From the NCBI RefSeq assembly GCF_900129295.1, contig NZ_FQUU01000005.1, positions 62,001 to 126,000 of the forward strand: a stretch of DNA of 64,000 nt, written 5' to 3'. This document shows, piece by piece, positions 18,994-26,904 of this stretch (positions are counted from its first letter, which is position 1; each line of letters begins with the position of its first letter). Origin of the DNA: Flavisolibacter ginsengisoli DSM 18119 (GTDB taxonomy: Bacteria > Bacteroidota > Bacteroidia > Chitinophagales > Chitinophagaceae). The position numbers and the translations under genes are program-made. The notes below the pieces were generated by a model that was not told the DNA's origin, did no database searches, and saw nothing but the letters and a program-made list of their open reading frames with translations.

Positions 18994-19071
18994 AAACAAT
19001 AGAACTACATTATAACAAAAAGGGGTCCTTATCAGGGGCCTCTCTTTGTTATAAAGCTACAAGCTCCTGTA

Positions 19072-19515
19072 TCATTTATTATTACAATCCTTGCAGGTGC
19101 CATGGATCACCACCTGTACATTGTCGGCAATATAACCTTCAGGAAGATCTATTTTGGGAGAGACAACATCATCAAGGCAAATGGTCCGGTCACATTGTGA
19201 GCAGACAAAGTGTACATGGTCATCATGGTGATGCCCTTCTGCGCAGTCCTTGCATAATGCATAGAGCACAGAATTATCTGCCGTAGGTATGGTGTGAACG
19301 ATACCTTTTTCAACAAAGGTTTGGAGTGTGCGGTAAATCGTTACCCTGTCAAACTTTTCGCCTGCCTTTTTCTCAATATCCCCGTGCGCCATAGCATCAG
19401 GCGTGCTGAGGAAAAGCGTCAGGATCTTTCTGCGGCTATCAGTAACACTTAGGTTCTTACGTCTTAATATTTCGTTTAAACGACTATTGGTAGATTTGTT
19501 TTCGGCCTGGGCCAT
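19072..19515 (-). CDS. Fur family transcriptional regulator
   Basis: The 147-residue product has the winged-helix N-terminus of Fur proteins (D-S-R-R-K-I-L-T-L-F, then R-V-T-I-Y-R-T-L-Q-T-F) and the metal-binding dimer domain (H-H-H-D-D-H-V-H-F-V-C-S-Q-C-D-R-T-I-C-L-D). A C-terminal C-K-D-C completes the structural zinc site with C-S-Q-C. It is a metal- or peroxide-responsive repressor; whether it senses iron, zinc or peroxide cannot be decided from the sequence, though the four cysteines and dense histidines would suit a Zur or PerR as well as Fur. It starts 4 bases after the SCO gene stop, so the pair is an operon and metal-dependent control of copper-protein assembly is plausible. Confidence 0.9.
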   Translation of the reverse strand: MAQAENKSTNSRLNEILRRKNLSVTDSRRKILTLFLSTPDAMAHGDIEKKAGEKFDRVTIYRTLQTFVEKGIVHTIPTADNSVLYALCKDCAEGHHHDDHVHFVCSQCDRTICLDDVVSPKIDLPEGYIADNVQVVIHGTCKDCNNK

Positions 19516-19519
19516 TTGT

Positions 19520-20128
19520 TTATTCTTTCAAAAGTTTGGAAATATCCACTTCCATTTCTTTTACTTCTGAAGGCTTTATGCCATCGTAGATCTTAACAAC
19601 ATCTCCTTTCTTATTAATTAAAGCTATGAATTGTGTGTGTAAAAAATCATCATTAATATCCTGCACAAAGTTTTTGGGGTCGTCAATCTTATAACTATGC
19701 CTTGCTGCACTGTACAGGCTGTCCTTTCTTCCTGTCAGGAATATCCATGTTTTATTGTCAACTCCCATGGAGTCTGAATATCTTTTCAATACCGAAGCAG
19801 AATCTCTTTCCGGATCTGAAGTATGGGAAACAATGATGAAATCGGGGTTATTCTTATACTGCTCATACACAGGCTTCAGGTTATTGTTCATTTTGGGACA
19901 AACTGACTTGCAGGTTGTGAAAAAGAAGTTCACCACTGCTACTTTGCCCGCGAGGTCCTTTTCCGTTGTGTATCCCCCATCCTGGTTAATAAACGCAAAG
20001 GGTTTTACAGTACTGATGGGCGGCAACTTGGGCTTCATAAAACCAGGAATGGAATAGGATATGAATCCAAAAAAACCAATGACCAGCACAGCAAAGAATA
20101 CAATGTAAAAAATCATCCTTTTTGACAT
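19520..20128 (-). CDS. SCO family copper-binding thioredoxin-fold protein
   Basis: SCO1/SenC/PrrC-type protein of 202 residues. An N-terminal membrane helix (about 5-25) anchors a thioredoxin fold carrying F-F-F-T-T-C-K-S-V-C-P, the C-x-x-x-C copper site, and the distal histidine in L-H-T-Q-F-I. It delivers copper or reduces the CuA site of cytochrome oxidase. The frame is open ten codons further upstream, but a TACCTTTG promoter element lies inside that stretch, so the ATG at MSKRM is preferred. The Fur-family gene follows 4 bases after the stop, so the two are co-transcribed. Confidence 0.9.
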   Translation of the reverse strand: MSKRMIFYIVFFAVLVIGFFGFISYSIPGFMKPKLPPISTVKPFAFINQDGGYTTEKDLAGKVAVVNFFFTTCKSVCPKMNNNLKPVYEQYKNNPDFIIVSHTSDPERDSASVLKRYSDSMGVDNKTWIFLTGRKDSLYSAARHSYKIDDPKNFVQDINDDFLHTQFIALINKKGDVVKIYDGIKPSEVKEMEVDISKLLKE

Positions 20129-20145
20129 AACCAGGGGTATTGCAG

Positions 20146-20153
20146 CAAAGGTA
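20146..20153 (-). promoter_or_regulatory. -7 element of the SCO-fur operon
   Basis: The minus strand reads TACCTTTG, an exact TAnnTTTG match, 17 bases before the preferred SCO ATG. It fixes the start and implies a short leader. Confidence 0.6.
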
Positions 20154-20270
20154 GACATCAGTGCCTACAGGGAATATGGATTAACAGGATTTTGATCCCC
20201 CTCTCAGGCTATTGCTCTTCCATAATACAATAGCATTACTGTATATTTATTGCTGCCCAAAAAAGCATGT

Positions 20271-20699
20271 ATGAGATTAAAATTGTTGTTTACTGCTATT
20301 TTATTTGTTTCGGCATCTATCAGCCAGGCGCAGTCAAAGGACGAGCAGCAGATCAGGAATTTATTGCAAACGCAGGTGGAAGCCTGGAACCGTGGCGACC
20401 TGGAAGCATTCATGCAAACCTATTGGAAAAGCGATTCCCTGATGTTTATCGGCAAGAATGGCATTAAATGGGGGTGGAATGAAACACTTGCCAACTATAA
20501 AAAAGGATATCCCGATACGGCGGCTATGGGCAAGCTTTCATTTAACATCATCCAGGTAAAGCGCTTATCTGTGATGTATTGCTATGTGGTGGGCAAATGG
20601 ATGTTAACAAGAAGTATTGGCGATATTAGTGGTCACTACGACCTGCTGCTGCGGAAAATTAAAGGCAGATGGGTGATCATTTCTGATCATAGCTCGTGA
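20271..20699 (+). CDS. Exported NTF2-like (DUF4440/SnoaL-type) protein
   Basis: The 142-residue product starts with a signal peptide (MRLKLLFTAILFVSASISQAQ) and continues as a cone-shaped NTF2-like domain: D-E-Q-Q-I-R-N-L-L-Q-T-Q-V-E-A-W-N-R-G-D-L-E-A-F-M, then Y-W-K-S-D-S-L-M-F-I, and a closing G-R-W-V-I-I-S-D-H-S. This is the standard layout of DUF4440 proteins, which are periplasmic here and of unknown substrate. A TTG seven codons upstream is in frame but would spoil the signal peptide. It is a single gene between oppositely oriented neighbours. Confidence 0.85.
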   Translation: MRLKLLFTAILFVSASISQAQSKDEQQIRNLLQTQVEAWNRGDLEAFMQTYWKSDSLMFIGKNGIKWGWNETLANYKKGYPDTAAMGKLSFNIIQVKRLSVMYCYVVGKWMLTRSIGDISGHYDLLLRKIKGRWVIISDHSS

Positions 20700-20738
20700 G
20701 CGTACAGGAGAATTATTATACAACAGGACAACTAAGGC

Positions 20739-20987
20739 TTACAACAAAGGATTTCCTTTTTTCCAAAGTCGGTAGAAATACATCAGTAGGAAAATAAAGG
20801 ACGTTATGGCCACTATATAGAAAACTATATTATACCATTTTATACCATTATGGGTAATGCCCAGGTCAAAGAACAATCCCGCCGTAAACATGCTCAATAA
20901 CCAAAGCAGACCATAGGAAAACGAGTTGATGATCTTTTTGAAAAAGCGTTTTATTTCAGGGTCAATCCCCTGGTTGTATTCATCCAT
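20739..20987 (-). CDS. Small two-helix membrane protein
   Basis: An 82-residue protein with a charged N-terminal helix (E-I-K-R-F-F-K-K-I-I-N-S), two membrane segments (about residues 25-43 and 52-70) and a basic end. I know no name for it, but small proteins of this form are conserved in Chitinophagaceae-like genomes. Length and hydrophobicity pattern, plus a good ATG, support it as real. It is probably an inner-membrane protein of unknown role. The gene is alone. Confidence 0.6.
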   Translation of the reverse strand: MDEYNQGIDPEIKRFFKKIINSFSYGLLWLLSMFTAGLFFDLGITHNGIKWYNIVFYIVAITSFIFLLMYFYRLWKKGNPLL

Positions 20988-21068
20988 AGTTCTTGCTTAA
21001 GAAGGCAAGTTAAGCAAACCATGGTTGCATGGAATGATGAAGATCATGAAACAAATACCAGGCAAATC

Positions 21069-21845
21069 CTATGGCACCAGTAACAATCTGAATTCGGCAG
21101 AGTCTCCATTGAACACATTAAAGTCCACCCTTGATAAAATACCGTTTACCCTGCCTTTTTCGCTGTGCTGCCAGAAGGTCCATTGCCTTTTGATGCGGGG
21201 CTGGTGGGGCTGCAGGTAGTGAGCCACCCACAATGGATATTCATCAAAATACCCATCCAGGTTCTTTTCATAAAAGTCTATATAAGTATAAATGATGGGG
21301 CGCACGCCATAATACGCTTCGGCAGCATCCAGCCATTCCTTCATTTGTTCTCTCACCTGTGCCGGCGAAGCTCCAAAGGTCTGCTCCACATCCAGCACAG
21401 GTGGCAGGTCGCCGCTCTCCAGCTTCACATGATTGATAAAATTATTGGCCTGCGTCTTTCCATCTTTAGTAGCAATAAAGAAGTGGTAGGCTCCCCTGGT
21501 AATGCCTGCTTCCTTAGCCTTCTTCCAGTTGCGCTTAAAATAACTGTCATAATTACCGTTGCCTTCAGTAGCCTTCATGAAAGCAAAACCCAGTTTTATA
21601 TGCTGCACCTGCATGTCCTTTACGGCCTCCCAGGCTATCTTCTGCTGGTATTTGGAAACATCAATCCCGTGTATCTCGTATTCATAAGGAATGGGGATTC
21701 CGAACTCGGGGTAAGTGATAAACTTCAGTTCTTCCGTCTTGTACCACAGGTAGCCCAGGTACAGGAGAAAGCAGCCGGCAGAAACAATGGAGATGAAAAT
21801 AATAGGCCCCAAATAACGGTTACGTGATTTTTTTCTGCTTGCCAC
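21069..21845 (-). CDS. Membrane-anchored GH25 lysozyme
   Basis: The 258-residue protein has a basic N-terminus, one membrane helix (about 13-34) and a GH25 barrel. The first catalytic-site aspartate is in G-I-D62-V-S-K-Y-Q, and the D152-V-E154 pair in P-P-V-L-D-V-E supplies the proposed catalytic residues. F-M-K-A-T-E-G and G-A-Y-H-F-F are further family blocks. It would hydrolyse the glycan strands of peptidoglycan (N-acetylmuramidase) from the periplasmic face of the inner membrane. It is complete, stands alone, and its upstream side faces the 11-bp repeat and hairpin. Confidence 0.92.
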   Translation of the reverse strand: MASRKKSRNRYLGPIIFISIVSAGCFLLYLGYLWYKTEELKFITYPEFGIPIPYEYEIHGIDVSKYQQKIAWEAVKDMQVQHIKLGFAFMKATEGNGNYDSYFKRNWKKAKEAGITRGAYHFFIATKDGKTQANNFINHVKLESGDLPPVLDVEQTFGASPAQVREQMKEWLDAAEAYYGVRPIIYTYIDFYEKNLDGYFDEYPLWVAHYLQPHQPRIKRQWTFWQHSEKGRVNGILSRVDFNVFNGDSAEFRLLLVP

Positions 21846-22012
21846 TTTGCAATGTTAGGAAGTTTCCCTTGTCAACAACAACCGTTTATAAGCAATTAAA
21901 CATTCTTTTACTACTTATAGGCCTTTAGTTGCAATGAATTAGATTCATAAGTGAAACCGTCCTGGATAAAGGTTCCTCCTTATTTCCTTCCTTTCTGTTC
22001 TATAGCTTCTTC

Positions 22013-22082
22013 CTATCAACGCCCTATCAACAGTATAGGAACAGTATAGATACTGCGTGGTGATCACGCAGTATCTATACTG
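22013..22082. repeat. Four 11-bp tandem units ending in a perfect 18-bp inverted repeat
   Basis: Units start at 22013, 22024, 22035 and 22046: CTATCAACGCC, CTATCAACAGT, ATAGGAACAGT and ATAGATACTGC. The last two lie within or next to a perfect 18-bp stem (22042-22059 with 22065-22082) and a 5-nt loop GTGAT. No T-run follows, so it is not an ordinary terminator. The remaining spacer between the GH25 and radical SAM genes shows nothing else clear. Confidence 0.85.
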
Positions 22083-22224
22083 CAGCTATAACTTAGGTAG
22101 GGGGCAGATAGGGAGTAGCCAGGCAGAAAAAGGCAGAAAGACCGGTATTAGGGTTGAACCTACTAGGCTGAAAAAGAAAGATTGGTATATAGGCATTATT
22201 CATAATTCACGAGTAAATTGCACC

Positions 22225-23253
22225 ATGCCGCAGTTTAACTGGAATGATAGTGTGAATTTTCTTACTAAAATAACACCCCGTCGTGCGCTGAATGGGTTGA
22301 AAGTGGTGAGCAGCTATCATCTCAGTAAATGGCTGAAGAAAAGCATCCAGTGGGGGTATCCTATCTCTATTTCTTTTGAGCCAACTACTTCCTGCAACCT
22401 TCGATGCCCGGAGTGCCCAAGTGGACTGAGGGCTTTTTCAAGGCCTACAGGCATGTTGAAGAAGGACTTTTTCCGTGAGACCATCGACCAGATGTATAAG
22501 GAGCTGACCTACCTGGTATTTTATTTCCAGGGAGAGCCCTACCTGAACCCGGATTTCCTGGACATGGTGCAGTATGCCACGCAAAAGAAGATCTACACCG
22601 CCACATCCACCAATGCCCACTACCTGAATGATAAAAATGCCAAAAGAACGGTGGAGAGTGGGCTGGACCGCCTGATCATCTCCATAGATGGTACCACGCA
22701 GGATACCTACCAGCAATACCGGGTAGGCGGAAAACTGGACAAAGTACTGGAGGGAGCGGCCAACATTGTGAAATGGAAAAAGGAATTGCGCAGCAAGACA
22801 CCTTTTATAATTTTCCAGTTCCTGGTAGTGCGGCACAATGAACACCAGATAGAAGAAGTACACCGTTTGGCAAAGGAAATTGGAGTGGACCAGGTACGCC
22901 TGAAAACGGCGCAGGTCTATGATTATGAGAATGATCCTAACCAACTGATTCCCACCATACAGAAATACAGCCGCTACAAAAAGGATAAAAGCGGTAAAAT
23001 GGCGTTCAAAGGCAATAATGCCAACCATTGCTGGCGGCTTTGGCACGATCCGGTTATTACCTGGGATGGATCTGTGGTGCCCTGCTGCTTTGACAAGGAT
23101 GCCAAACATAAGTTGGGTGATCTAAGCCAGCAAAGCTTTAAAGAGCTTTGGCACAATAAGAACTACCGTCATTTCCGCAGCCAGGTGCTTCAGAGCCGTA
23201 AGAATATTGATATATGTGCCAATTGCTCTGAAGGCGTGAAGGTGTGGGGTTAA
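22225..23253 (+). CDS. Radical SAM/SPASM domain protein
   Basis: The 342-residue enzyme carries the radical SAM cluster motif C57-N-L-R-C61-P-E-C64 followed by the S-adenosylmethionine-binding core (F-Y-F-Q-G-E-P-Y-L-N-P, S-T-N-A-H, I-I-S-I-D-G). The C-terminal region is a SPASM-type extension with C-W-R-L-W, V-P-C-C-F-D and I-C-A-N-C for auxiliary iron-sulfur clusters. Such enzymes modify peptides or other substrates by radical chemistry; no precursor peptide gene is visible next door, so the substrate is unknown. A long in-frame upstream extension runs through the 11-bp repeat hairpin and is not credible; the ATG at MPQFNW is preferred. Confidence 0.9.
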   Translation: MPQFNWNDSVNFLTKITPRRALNGLKVVSSYHLSKWLKKSIQWGYPISISFEPTTSCNLRCPECPSGLRAFSRPTGMLKKDFFRETIDQMYKELTYLVFYFQGEPYLNPDFLDMVQYATQKKIYTATSTNAHYLNDKNAKRTVESGLDRLIISIDGTTQDTYQQYRVGGKLDKVLEGAANIVKWKKELRSKTPFIIFQFLVVRHNEHQIEEVHRLAKEIGVDQVRLKTAQVYDYENDPNQLIPTIQKYSRYKKDKSGKMAFKGNNANHCWRLWHDPVITWDGSVVPCCFDKDAKHKLGDLSQQSFKELWHNKNYRHFRSQVLQSRKNIDICANCSEGVKVWG

Positions 23254-23313
23254 GTAAAAGGTAGCAAGGAATCACATCATTGTTACATAATAATATTATT
23301 TGTATCATTACTT

Positions 23314-23775
23314 GTGGGTATAGAAAAAGACATACACCAGGAAAAGTTTTCCAGTGCCCGTCATAAAGCGCTGATAAACCTGCTATATACCTATGGCTGG
23401 GCCATTGAGAAGATCAAGGAAAACCTGGCCCGCTTTGATGTAACCCACCAGCAGTTCAACATTCTTCGGATATTAAGAGGCAGTCATCCTAAACCGTTGT
23501 CAACCCTTCAAATTCGGGAGCGCATGCTGGATAAAATGAGTGATACCAGCCGTATTGTGGACCGCCTGGTAGCAAAAGACCTGGTGAAAAAAACTACCTG
23601 CACTGCCGACAAACGCCTGGTAGATGTGGTGATTACCGAAAAAGGTCAGAAGCTATTAAAGAGAGTGGATGCTGAAACAGACAGCATTTCAAACATCATG
23701 GGCAAGCTTTCGGAAAAGGATGCTGAAATGCTTACTACTATTTTAGACAAGCTTCGGGGTTCCGAAGACGAATGA
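23314..23775 (+). CDS. MarR family transcriptional regulator
   Basis: A 153-residue winged-helix protein with the MarR plan: a first dimerisation helix (S-A-R-H-K-A-L-I-N-L-L-Y), F-D-V-T-H-Q-Q-F-N-I-L-R-I-L-R-G, a recognition helix (S-D-T-S-R-I-V-D-R-L-V), then the wing with D-K-R-L-V-D-V-V-I-T-E-K-G and the closing helices. The start is GTG; no ATG lies close to it in frame. The AT-rich 60 bases upstream (TAATATTATTTG) are a likely self-regulated promoter. MarR genes of this type in Bacteroidota are often next to a YceI gene, which is absent here, so its targets are unknown. Confidence 0.88.
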   Translation: MGIEKDIHQEKFSSARHKALINLLYTYGWAIEKIKENLARFDVTHQQFNILRILRGSHPKPLSTLQIRERMLDKMSDTSRIVDRLVAKDLVKKTTCTADKRLVDVVITEKGQKLLKRVDAETDSISNIMGKLSEKDAEMLTTILDKLRGSEDE

Positions 23776-23950
23776 CCTTTTTGTTGATTCTATTGAGTTT
23801 GAGGTGCCTGATTCATCATTTTATTAGGTGGTTTTTGCTGGTCATGCTGCCGATCAAATACATGGTATGGTCTACAATCCTTACACTTTAATCTTTCTTT
23901 GAGAGTTGTTGTTTTAAATTTTTATACTTTTCGGCTGTCATATCATTATA

Positions 23951-25261
23951 ATGAAGAACCTTTTAGCCACCACCACCCTTTTACTAGCCATTTTATATTC
24001 TTTTGGACAGGCTCAGCCACCCAAGTATGAGTTTCGCGGCGTTTGGATAGCCACGGTTGATAATATCGACTGGCCCAAAAAGGGGCAGTATGATGTAGAT
24101 AGCCAGAAGGCGGATTTTATACGCCAGTTGGATATGCACGTGCGCAATGGTATGAATGCGGTTATAGTGCAGGTGCGCCCAGCCACTGATGCCTTCTACC
24201 CTTCTCCTTATGAACCATGGAGCCAGTGGTTGACAGGTGTGCAGGGTAAACCCCCGGTGCCTTTTTATGATCCTTTGCAGTTTATGATTGAAGAATCGCA
24301 CAAGCGTGGGCTCGAGTTTCATGCCTGGCTCAATCCTTACAGGGCCAATTTTTCTATTGGCAAGGCTTCTATAGCCCCTGCCCATATTACAAGGTTACAC
24401 CCGGAGTGGTTCCTAAATTATGGTGGTACCACCTATTTTGACCCGGGAAATAAAGAAGGACAGCAATGGGTGGAGAATGTGATCAGGGATATTGTAAGCC
24501 GTTATGATATTGATGCTGTTCACATGGATGATTACTTCTACCCTTATAGAATTGCCGGCAGGGAATTTCCGGATGCAGCTTCCTATGCCAAAGACCCCCG
24601 GGGATTAAACAAAGAAGATTGGAGAAGAAGCAATGTTGATTCCATCATAAGTAAGCTGGCGTTTATCATTAAGGATACCAAGCCATGGGTAAAGTTTGGC
24701 ATTTCACCTTTTGGGGTTTGGCGCAACCAGGATAAGGATACTATGGGTAGCCCTACAAAAGCCGGCCAAACCAACTACGATGACCTGTATGCCGACATCT
24801 TATTATGGCTGCAGAAGGGTTGGATAGATTACGTAGCCCCACAGCTATACTGGGAAATGGGTCATAAGCTGGTAGCTTATGAAACACTGATAGACTGGTG
24901 GAGCAAGCATACTTATGGCCGCCATATGTATATTGGCCAGGGCGTTTACAGGGCACTGGAGAAGAGCCCTTCCAGCCGGGCCTGGAAAAACCCTAATGAG
25001 TTGCCTAACCAGATCAAATTATTAAGAACCTATCCTACCATCCAGGGAAGTGCATATTTCAGCAGCACCACGTTTCAGTCAAATCCAAATGGATGGTCTG
25101 ACAGCCTGCGTAATAATTATTATAGCACACCTGCCCTGGTACCTCCCATGGAATGGCTACCGCCCAATCCAAACAGGGGTATTGCTACCTTGCCTTCAGT
25201 TATGCCTTCAGCAACAGAGATCCCAATGGATATAAAAAAACCAACAAAGGGGAAGCCTTAG
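23951..25261 (+). CDS. Family 10-like glycosyl hydrolase (GHL10/DUF187)
   Basis: The 436-residue protein has a signal peptide (MKNLLATTTLLLAILYSFGQ) and the GHL10 domain (Pfam PF02638): F-R-G-V-W-I-A-T-V-D-N-I-D-W-P, G-M-N-A-V-I-V-Q-V-R-P-A-T-D-A, H-A-W-L-N-P-Y-R-A-N, and A-V-H-M-D-D-Y-F-Y-P. This is the YngK-like barrel family. It is periplasmic or lipoprotein-like in many relatives; here no lipobox is seen. Its substrate is uncertain; some members act on cell-wall or deacetylated polysaccharide. It ends at a terminator shared with the convergent membrane-protein gene. Confidence 0.92.
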   Translation: MKNLLATTTLLLAILYSFGQAQPPKYEFRGVWIATVDNIDWPKKGQYDVDSQKADFIRQLDMHVRNGMNAVIVQVRPATDAFYPSPYEPWSQWLTGVQGKPPVPFYDPLQFMIEESHKRGLEFHAWLNPYRANFSIGKASIAPAHITRLHPEWFLNYGGTTYFDPGNKEGQQWVENVIRDIVSRYDIDAVHMDDYFYPYRIAGREFPDAASYAKDPRGLNKEDWRRSNVDSIISKLAFIIKDTKPWVKFGISPFGVWRNQDKDTMGSPTKAGQTNYDDLYADILLWLQKGWIDYVAPQLYWEMGHKLVAYETLIDWWSKHTYGRHMYIGQGVYRALEKSPSSRAWKNPNELPNQIKLLRTYPTIQGSAYFSSTTFQSNPNGWSDSLRNNYYSTPALVPPMEWLPPNPNRGIATLPSVMPSATEIPMDIKKPTKGKP

Positions 25262-25292
25262 CATAAACCTGGATAAGATAAAAATATAAGTA

Positions 25293-25320
25293 AAGGCCTG
25301 TATGTATTACAGGCTTTTGC
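25293..25320. terminator. Bidirectional terminator between convergent genes
   Basis: A 7-bp perfect stem (GCCTGTA / TACAGGC) with a 5-nt loop is followed by TTTT on the plus strand and preceded by an A-rich tract. It separates the GHL10 gene from the minus-strand membrane gene. Confidence 0.75.
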
Positions 25321-25335
25321 TTTTCAGCTTGGCCC

Positions 25336-25836
25336 TTATCCTTGTTGCTGCGTAATTGTTTGATCAGGAGTTACCTGCCTGCCTTCATGGCAAAAGAAAT
25401 TGATCGCTTCTATGATTTCTTCTTCTGATTTATCCTGTGTATTGGTTAGGGGGATGTTCAGTGTGTAGATCAAAGCATGATCTGCGGAATAGTACCTGAA
25501 GACCAGCACAAAATTATCCTGGTAGCTACCTGTAGCTGTTTTTTCCTGCACAGTGGCATTATAAAATAATTTCCAGCCTGTTATAAGCTTGCCTGCATAA
25601 AAGAATCCTGTTTTATTGATCCTGATGATGATTGTATTGCGCTGGCCTTTGGCAATGGCTACCGCGCCGGGGACCAGGAACAGGCAAATAGCCGTGAGGT
25701 AATTGGACCAACCATAATCCCCATAACTCATAGACACAACAAAAACGGCAAGCAGGGCAACCCCTATAATGTAATTGGTGGTTTTGGAGTCTTTTACTAA
25801 AAAGTCCTGTTCAATATCCAGGGTAGATTCTGCCAT
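25336..25836 (-). CDS. Two-helix membrane protein of unknown function
   Basis: A 166-residue protein with a polar N-terminal 18 residues, two closely spaced membrane helices (about 22-38 and 46-62), and a beta-rich cytoplasmic C-terminal domain (65-150) including W-K-L-F-Y-N-A-T and L-N-I-P-L-T-N-T. The plan resembles small PH-like membrane proteins of Bacteroidota, but I cannot name a family. It is a single gene ending in the bidirectional terminator. About 250 bases separate it from the next, divergent unit. Confidence 0.65.
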   Translation of the reverse strand: MAESTLDIEQDFLVKDSKTTNYIIGVALLAVFVVSMSYGDYGWSNYLTAICLFLVPGAVAIAKGQRNTIIIRINKTGFFYAGKLITGWKLFYNATVQEKTATGSYQDNFVLVFRYYSADHALIYTLNIPLTNTQDKSEEEIIEAINFFCHEGRQVTPDQTITQQQG

Positions 25837-26002
25837 GATATAAATGACCTGGGTTGTATTTACTTTTTATAAGCTTGTGTCGAAAGATAGCTGTTGAACA
25901 AATTAAATGCAAGTTCGGGTAATGTATATAAAGTGAAATTTGAAAGCTATTTGTCCTTGTACAGTGCCCAGATATGTAAATAGCAAAGATATTTTCCATT
26001 TT

Positions 26003-26045
26003 ACTTTGTAATACAAAGTGTATCTATTAGCTTTGTGTTACAAAG
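26003..26045 (+). promoter_or_regulatory. Promoter embedded in two palindromes
   Basis: A 17-bp perfect palindrome (ACTTTGTA-A-TACAAAGT, 26003-26019) contains TTTG at 26005-26008. A second one (CTTTGT-GTT-ACAAAG, 26031-26045) overlaps TAGCTTTG at 26028-26035. The TTTG and TAnnTTTG boxes are 19 bases apart, the expected spacing for the Bacteroidota housekeeping sigma. Both promoter boxes therefore lie under operator-like dyads. Confidence 0.75.
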
Positions 26046-26087
26046 TACTTTTAAGCCTTAGGCTTATTATCATTAAAAAATTAAAAT

Positions 26088-26378
26088 ATGCTTACACAAA
26101 ACAAAAGATTGGCTGGCATTGTACTAACAATAGCCATCCTGTTGCTGATTCCGTTCATAGCCATGCAATTCACCAATGAAGTCAATTGGTCGGTTTCTGA
26201 TTTTATGGTGGCAGGTGTGCTATTACTTGGTACAGGTCTTTTATGTGAACTGGTAATGAGGAAGGTTAAAAATATAAAGACCAGGCTTGCCATATGTGGA
26301 GTCATACTGCTTGCGCTTTTAATCATATGGATTGAACTGGCTGTAGGTATTTTCGGATCACCATTTGCAGGATCATGA
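26088..26378 (+). CDS. Small three-helix membrane protein
   Basis: A 96-residue integral membrane protein with helices at about residues 8-26, 38-56 and 66-88. The pattern N-E-V-N-W-S-V-S-D-F-M-V-A-G-V-L-L-L-G-T-G is one I associate with small conserved Bacteroidota membrane proteins that sit behind the ACTTTGTA-type operator; no function is known. It is the first gene after that palindromic promoter (about 50-base leader). Its stop overlaps the next start in an ATGA, which implies translational coupling. Confidence 0.75.
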   Translation: MLTQNKRLAGIVLTIAILLLIPFIAMQFTNEVNWSVSDFMVAGVLLLGTGLLCELVMRKVKNIKTRLAICGVILLALLIIWIELAVGIFGSPFAGS

Positions 26379-26652
26379 GAACGCAAACCATTTTACTATC
26401 CATGGGAAGCTTGATAGCATGGGCGATAGTAGCCACTATAGGTGTATTGAATTATTCCTGGTTCACCCTGTTCCCGGTATTGTATTCCTCATCCTTTCTA
26501 TGCTTTACTTTCCGCCTGCAGCTATTTTTTTACAAAGGCTATTTGGAACCGCAATTCCTTTCCTTGTAAAGATCATTCTGTTCATAATAATTCTCTGGTT
26601 CACTTTGGGCATCAGTGACCTTGGAGATATGATAGATAAACTTAGTAGATAG
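26375..26652 (+). pseudogene. Small membrane-protein gene with an apparent frameshift
   Basis: The ATGA-coupled start opens a frame (M-R-T-Q-T-I-L-L-S-M-G-S-L-I-A-W ...) that looks like a normal first membrane helix, but it soon degenerates. From about 26474 the frame one base back gives a credible continuation: G-I-V-F-L-I-L-S-M-L-Y-F-P, a second helix, then an ending helix and D-L-G-D-M-I-D-K-L. Joined at the CCC run (26473-26475) they give about 92 residues with three membrane helices. A one-base deletion, a sequencing error or a -1 frameshift would each explain this. A single intact alternative in one frame is less convincing because its N-terminus is highly polar and lacks coupling. Confidence 0.5.
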
Positions 26653-26904
26653 TTTACTACGGCAATACCTTGAACATTTCATTTGAGTATTGACTTTGAA
26701 GGCTGTATTGGCTTTAATATAATTCTTAACCTCTCTTTACCCCTGGCCACCATCTTATGGAACTGTTAATATCTCCACAGTAGGTTGCTTTATCTAATGA
26801 TTTCCCCTTTAATATAGGCACCGTCTATGATAACATCATAAAAATCGATTTCATCGATAAGCATTTCTGCCGACATTTGCCACTCGAAAAAAGAAACTAA
26901 GAAT

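Noticed and set aside
18994-19071. Terminator between the oligopeptidase and Fur-family genes
   Set aside because: The stem is short with a wobble and mismatches, and the T-run is poor.
22042-22082. 18-bp hairpin read as a terminator
   Set aside because: No T-run on either side, so intrinsic termination is unlikely despite the strong stem.
22057-22224. In-frame N-terminal extension of the radical SAM gene
   Set aside because: It runs through the 18-bp hairpin and has no similarity to the family start; the inner ATG gives a standard-length enzyme.
26365-26652. 95-codon frame taken as the real second gene behind the palindromic promoter
   Set aside because: Its N-terminus is polar and unlike a membrane-protein start, and it lacks the ATGA coupling that the other frame has; the frameshift reading explains both halves better, though not conclusively.
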